This document shows, piece after piece, positions 8,798-12,184 of a DNA stretch of 12,184 nt. Made by a program: the position numbers and the translations under genes. How positions within the stretch are numbered: the first letter of the stretch is position 1; each line of letters opens with the position of its first letter. The DNA is from Irineochytrium annulatum (taxonomy: Eukaryota > Chytridiomycota > Chytridiomycetes > Chytridiales > Chytridiaceae), in contig JADGJL010000906.1 in the NCBI GenBank assembly GCA_027600665.1, forward strand, positions 1 to 12,184, read 5' to 3'. The notes under the pieces are model-generated. The model did no database searches and was not told the DNA's origin. It was given only the letters and a program-made list of their open reading frames with translations.

Positions 8798-10489
8798 TCA
8801 CCAACCTTGGCCGAGCGACAAGCTTTTCTTCAAACTCCACTCCAAGAAATTCGCGGTCTCCACAAACCCCTGCTCCTTTGCAATAGCTACTGTGTTTTCG
8901 GTCGCCGGATACCCAAATTCGACCAACATCTCCACTTGACGCAGAACCCATTCCTCGGACGCCTCATTGCTACTGAGTTGTTGCAGCATCATGGGAAGCA
9001 CTATGCTCTGCTGTGATTGGCCGAGAATCGCGTTCCGCTTGCTCATGGCTGCATCAAGCACAGCCCGCAAAACCCGGTGTGCGCCATCGTCGTTGAGAAG
9101 TGTGTGGCGGGATGTGCGGGCGAATATCATAATGGCCTGGTCCGTCACGTCGAACCCGGCGCCTACGATCAGGTCGCACATCTCCGGTGTTAGGACAGGC
9201 GACCCAAGCATGCTTTCCACGACACGACCGTTGCCGCCGCTTGGGCGATCCGGAATGGCATCGAGCAGCAGGCGCATGAGGTCCACGTTGCCGGAGCTTG
9301 CGGCATCTTGCAAGGCAATCGACGTCACGCGCGCCCCGGCCTCCAATGCCTTTCGCGCCAGCTCACTCGCTCTTGGACCAGCCCAATGACAGCAGGCTAG
9401 ACAGTGGTCAAGGAAGTTGTCGCCAACCACGGACCGTTTGATAAGCTGTTGGAGGAGGCAGGGTCGTTCGATGAGCTTCCACGCGAATTGAGGAAGAAAC
9501 TGAGTGGAAGTGTCCGGATGGATGATGATGGCGGCCAGGACGGGGTCGTCGTCGATCCGCTCCGGGAGAACGTCATGCAGCCGCTCCATCACTCTCAAAA
9601 AGTCCACCCGAGTAATTCGCACGCCAAGCTCGTTCAGTGCCTCCACAGTCTCGACGTTGATGTTGACCGCGCGCTCGCCGACGATGACCTCCGACCACAA
9701 GCGCTCCCACATCGTCACATCCTGCAATCTGACCCGCGCCCCGAGCCATCTAACGATTCCCACCATGCCCCTGCGAGCTGCGGCTCCGATCGCGTGCACG
9801 ACCGCATGGTCTCCAGGACGACACCCTCGCCGGTCCAGCACTTCTTGAAGGATGAGCATGGGATCGGGCGCCTCCTTCACGATCCGCACCACACCAACCC
9901 CGCCGTTTATCGATCGTAACGCTGCGTCGCCTTCCAGGTCGCCGATCAGCAGAGGCAAGAGATCGATCATGCCACGGCAGAGCAGGGTTTCGGCAGCCTT
10001 TGGGAAGTGCGACGACCCCGCCGAACGGTCGCCGGTGCCGATCGGCCATATCTCGAGGCACTCGCGCACCCAACCTTCTTCAGAAGCTTTGCAGATCTGG
10101 ATCAGGAGACACTTGTCCTGGTTGTGGCCGTCGTGACCGCACCATCTTGTCGTCACATGGCCGCAGCCGCCGTTTGAAAAAAGGAGGGAGAGGAGTTCGG
10201 GAAGATCAGGGAACAGACTCGGGTTCCGGAGCACCGTCGGGTCGCTCGCGAGGATATCGAGTGCGGATTGGCCACTGGTGGCTGCCAGAGTGATTAAAAA
10301 GCGGTACTTCTGGGGCGAGGTCCAGCAGAGGACCCGAGTCGAGCGAGTCAGAGCCGATAAGCGGGCCAGTTCCGGGAGACTCGCCGCGGCGAGACGGACG
10401 ATGGTAGACCAGATCTCGGGCGGGAGGACAGGCATATCCGCGGAAGTCCACCAGACTGTCGAAGACCCCATCATTAGATCGGACATCAT
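8798..10489 (-). CDS. F-box-like / ankyrin-like repeat protein
   Basis: A single open exon of 563 residues. Near the N-terminus MPVLPPEIWSTIVRLAAASL...LSALTRSTRVLCW (19-56) resembles an F-box helix bundle (LPxEIW..I), which would bind Skp1 in an SCF ubiquitin ligase. Degenerate ankyrin-like helices follow: VVHAIGAAARRGMVGIVRWLGARV (230-253), IALQDAASSGNVDLMRLLLDAI (391-412) and a closing NTVAIAKEQGFVETANFLEW (532-551). Divergent F-box plus ankyrin proteins are common in large fungal families, and in chytrids in my recollection. A Cys/His cluster interrupts the helices at 109-127. ATG codons at residues 1, 2, 6, 7 and 19 could each start the protein; the first has A at -3, and Met19 sits right before the F-box-like segment. 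The function in the cell and the substrate are unknown. Confidence 0.72.
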   Translation of the reverse strand: MMSDLMMGSSTVWWTSADMPVLPPEIWSTIVRLAAASLPELARLSALTRSTRVLCWTSPQKYRFLITLAATSGQSALDILASDPTVLRNPSLFPDLPELLSLLFSNGGCGHVTTRWCGHDGHNQDKCLLIQICKASEEGWVRECLEIWPIGTGDRSAGSSHFPKAAETLLCRGMIDLLPLLIGDLEGDAALRSINGGVGVVRIVKEAPDPMLILQEVLDRRGCRPGDHAVVHAIGAAARRGMVGIVRWLGARVRLQDVTMWERLWSEVIVGERAVNINVETVEALNELGVRITRVDFLRVMERLHDVLPERIDDDPVLAAIIIHPDTSTQFLPQFAWKLIERPCLLQQLIKRSVVGDNFLDHCLACCHWAGPRASELARKALEAGARVTSIALQDAASSGNVDLMRLLLDAIPDRPSGGNGRVVESMLGSPVLTPEMCDLIVGAGFDVTDQAIMIFARTSRHTLLNDDGAHRVLRAVLDAAMSKRNAILGQSQQSIVLPMMLQQLSSNEASEEWVLRQVEMLVEFGYPATENTVAIAKEQGFVETANFLEWSLKKSLSLGQGW

Positions 10490-10521
10490 CGTCCGGTCTG
10501 GGAAGTGGTCTCGAGAGCAGG

Positions 10522-10716
10522 CTGAACCCAGACGCGACGCTGCGCCTGATGCACTTGGACATTGGCCTCGACAAGATGACGCTCCCCGTCTACGTGTCGC
10601 TGCTGCGAGCAGGCGTCAACCTGGAGGCCGTGGGTTAAGCCGTCGTCAAGAGGCTCAAACGGGAGGCCGCGGGCGATCCCCACAAGGAAGGCGGTGCAGA
10701 CGCACACGAAGAATAA
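10522..10716 (+). pseudogene. MOZART1 (MZT1)-like fragment broken by an in-frame stop
   Basis: In one + strand frame the codons read LNPDATLRLMHLDIGLDKMTL, PVYVSLLRAGVNLEAVG, stop (TAA, 10636-10638), then AVVKRLKREAAGDPHKEG and further to a second TAA at 10714-10716. The layout matches MZT1, the roughly 70-80 residue protein that binds the N-termini of gamma-tubulin complex proteins: GLDxxTL, then a helix ending GVNxEA, then AVVKxLKREAA. Skipping the internal stop restores the family spacing. There is no upstream ATG in frame (a stop lies at 10405-10407), the first helix looks short, and the 5' side runs into the antisense F-box/ankyrin-like gene. I read it as a decayed partial copy. A sequencing error at the stop is the main alternative. 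Confidence 0.5.
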
Positions 10717-11131
10717 GGCTTTCTTTATTTCACAGTATATTCAAAGATGCAACATTAGGGGAACGATAAAACAGCAATGGCCAGCACACTAACGAGCTAA
10801 AAGAACACATCCGGGGGCTGGCGGCAAATAATCTGGCGGGCAACCCCGCGGATGAGAGCGGAGGAAATGCGTCGGTACACAATAGCAGAAGAAACATTTG
10901 AGGCAAACTTTTGTATATAAAATAAAAAAAACGAAGAGCCGGCACACAGGCTGGGTTGAAGTGCGAGATGTGCGAGTCCATGTTATTAAACGAAAGAGGC
11001 GTGAACCGTTTCTGACTTCATTCCAGGCTGCCGTGGATCAGCGCCGATCGGGAATTTGTTGTAGGCCTTGTTTAGATGTGAAATTTCATGGGGCCGAACC
11101 TAAGTTTGACCTCCTTCAAGCGATCCAGGCG
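10717..11131. other. AT-rich gene-free stretch upstream of the right-edge gene
   Basis: These 415 bases lie between the MZT1-like fragment and the start codon at 11132 and hold no convincing coding frame. A T-rich TTTCTTTATTTCACAG sits at 10719-10734. An A-rich segment with a TATA-like element begins at 10914. The rest should be the promoter and 5' UTR of the membrane-protein gene. Confidence 0.55.
10914..10931 (+). promoter_or_regulatory. TATA-like element upstream of the right-edge gene
   Basis: TATATAAAATAAAAAAAA lies about 200 bases before the start codon at 11132, on the same strand. Composition and placement fit a core promoter with a 5' UTR of perhaps 150-180 bases. It sits in a generally A-rich stretch, so chance is possible. 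Confidence 0.4.
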
Positions 11132-12184
11132 ATGAGGACTCGGCTGAACGACGACGACGACCTCAAGAAGTCCCATCGTCCATTCGTCGGCAGCAAAGAT
11201 GGTATAAGCTCTATCCGATTTCAGGCTGCTTGCTTCACTTCTGCTCTCACGCCGGTTCTAACATAATCGTAGACTTCCCTCAACAGTCCCGCCGATCCCT
11301 CGGCCGCCGATCTCTGGTCCTCCTACTCGTCGCTGTCCTCGGCTTCATAGCCATCGTCATCCGTCCTTTCCCCGCACATCCTCCCCCGCCGCCCATGCAG
11401 CCCATGATCCCAACAACCCCGGATGTCCCCGGTCTCGACGACGTATCGTCCCCCGATGAACCCGTCGTCAAACAAGCCGTAGCGGAATTTCTTCCTCCCC
11501 CACCGCCCGTCTTGCCGGCGACACCTCCTCCGTCCCCGCTGCACTCCCTCATCTCAACCCTCCCTCTCAAACCACACCTCCTGCTCCCAATCCGCGCGTC
11601 GAACCTACATCAGTCCGCCCGCGCACTCTGCGCCTTGGCAGCGCGCGACCCGCGGCTCCTCCAGCGCGCGCTCATTCACAGTCTCGATGCAGCAGCCGAC
11701 ATCGCCGTGCGCGACGCCAGCACCAAGTTGAGGAGCTGGGGCGCCAGAGTGCTAGACGATGGCATCGGGGCTGGCGCGGGAGTCGTCGGGGAGCTTGTGC
11801 GAAGCGGGCGTGGGGTCGTCGTGATGGAGGGAGAGGTTCTGGGCGAGATGGTGGAGTCTATCGTGGGCGGTGGCGGTGACGACGCCGACGAGTACGGAGA
11901 TGACGACGAGCCCGATCTGACGCTTGTGCGCGCGCTGGGCTCCGGTGTCGGCCACGGGTGGGGCGCGATCGGCGTGCGGGGGAACGCGCGATGCGGGGAG
12001 GTGATGCGCGCGGTCGAGGGGTTGATTGAGAGTGGTGGGAGTGGTGGGAGTGGTGGGACAGGGGGCGATGGTATTGAGGGCGCACTGACGAGGGTGATGC
12101 AGGAGCCGGAGAGGCATTTAGGGAGAGGTTGGAGGTTTGCAGGGGAGGGAGAGAGGAGGGGTAAAGGGGTGATCAGGGTGAGGG
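11132..12184 (+). CDS. Type II membrane protein, unrecognised (3' end off the window)
   Basis: Model: join(11132..11201, 11273..12184), at least 327 residues, with no stop before the right edge. Exon 1 encodes MRTRLNDDDDLKKSHRPFVGSK; exon 2 continues DFPQQSRRSLGRR and a hydrophobic helix SLVLLLVAVLGFIAIVI (about residues 36-52). Basic residues before the helix and none of a cleavable signal pattern suggest a cytosolic N-terminus. A Pro-rich stem (about 55-120, PPPPPM and PPPPPVLP) follows, then a mostly helical or glycine-rich region: LHQSARALCALAARDPRLLQRALIHSLDAAADIAV, an acidic DDADEYGDDDEPD and a GGSGGSGG linker. The layout recalls Golgi or ER type II proteins, but I recognise no catalytic motif. 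GC-rich third positions and the restored frame at the splice support coding. The start ATG has G at -3. Confidence 0.7.
11202..11272 (+). other. Intron of the right-edge membrane-protein gene (71 nt)
   Basis: GTATAA donor, a strong TTCTAAC branch site about 12 nt before the end, and an ATCGTAG acceptor. Splicing joins G to AC to give Asp24 and links the acidic/basic N-terminal tail to the exon carrying the membrane helix. Composition drops to AT-rich within the intron. Confidence 0.8.
12031..12057 (+). repeat. Three tandem 9-bp repeats coding Ser-Gly-Gly
   Basis: AGTGGTGGG occurs three times in a row within the right-edge coding sequence, encoding SGGSGGSGG, a flexible linker. The exact identity of the three units suggests recent slippage expansion. 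Confidence 0.85.

Noticed and set aside
10630..10734. An intron from GTGGGT (10630) to TTTCACAG (10734) that would bypass the MZT1-like stop
   Set aside because: It would remove the conserved AVVKRLKREAA segment and replace it with an unrelated tail, so it does not explain the coding signal after the stop.
10278..10769. A 163-residue + strand frame
   Set aside because: It is largely antisense to the start of the F-box/ankyrin-like gene and then out of frame with the MZT1-like fragment. Its Arg-rich composition is typical of a shadow frame.
1..12184. CRISPR arrays, insertion sequences, phage, toxin-antitoxin or bacterial operon structure
   Set aside because: No regularly spaced repeats, transposase motifs, inverted-repeat ends or ribosome-binding-site-spaced gene runs. 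All supported genes are eukaryotic with spliceosomal introns.

Overview
The window is nuclear DNA of a GC-rich, intron-bearing eukaryote, most likely a fungus. An early-diverging lineage such as a chytrid is my best guess, but this is inference. The reasons are short GT-AG introns (54-73 nt, several with CTNAY-type branch sites), strong GC bias at third codon positions, an ER-type signal peptidase, an alpha-arrestin with PPxY motifs, a long Sel1-repeat protein and an F-box/ankyrin-like protein. There is no sign of bacterial operons, phage, CRISPR arrays or insertion sequences.

Layout, left to right: (1) the 3' end of an unrecognised His/Pro-rich gene on the + strand (1-647); (2) a 766-base gene-free stretch holding a tRNA-like relic on the - strand; (3) a three-exon + strand SEC11 gene (1414-2067), which can be rebuilt only by splicing a 23-nt first exon; (4) convergent to it, a two-exon - strand Sel1-repeat scaffold gene (2163-4827); (5) about 1.36 kb without a convincing gene (4828-6191), with a pair of opposed TATA-like elements; (6) a three-exon - strand alpha-arrestin gene (6192-8586); (7) a single-exon - strand F-box/ankyrin-like gene (8798-10489); (8) just upstream of it on the opposite strand, a fragment resembling MOZART1 (MZT1) broken by an in-frame stop (10522-10716); (9) a + strand gene running off the right edge (11132-12184), whose two exons encode a type II membrane protein I do not recognise.

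The genes do not form one pathway. SEC11 serves ER signal cleavage. The arrestin probably recruits a Rsp5/NEDD4-type ubiquitin ligase to membrane cargo. The F-box-like protein would act with an SCF ligase if its F-box is real. The Sel1 protein is a probable scaffold. I did not find a convincing new system. The points most worth checking are the broken MZT1 copy, the stopless 60-nt arrestin intron (a possible 20-residue isoform switch), the stop codon lying inside a tandem duplication in the Sel1 gene, the Cys/His cluster in the ankyrin-like protein, and the unrecognised right-edge membrane protein. All gene models are read by eye, without transcript or database support.
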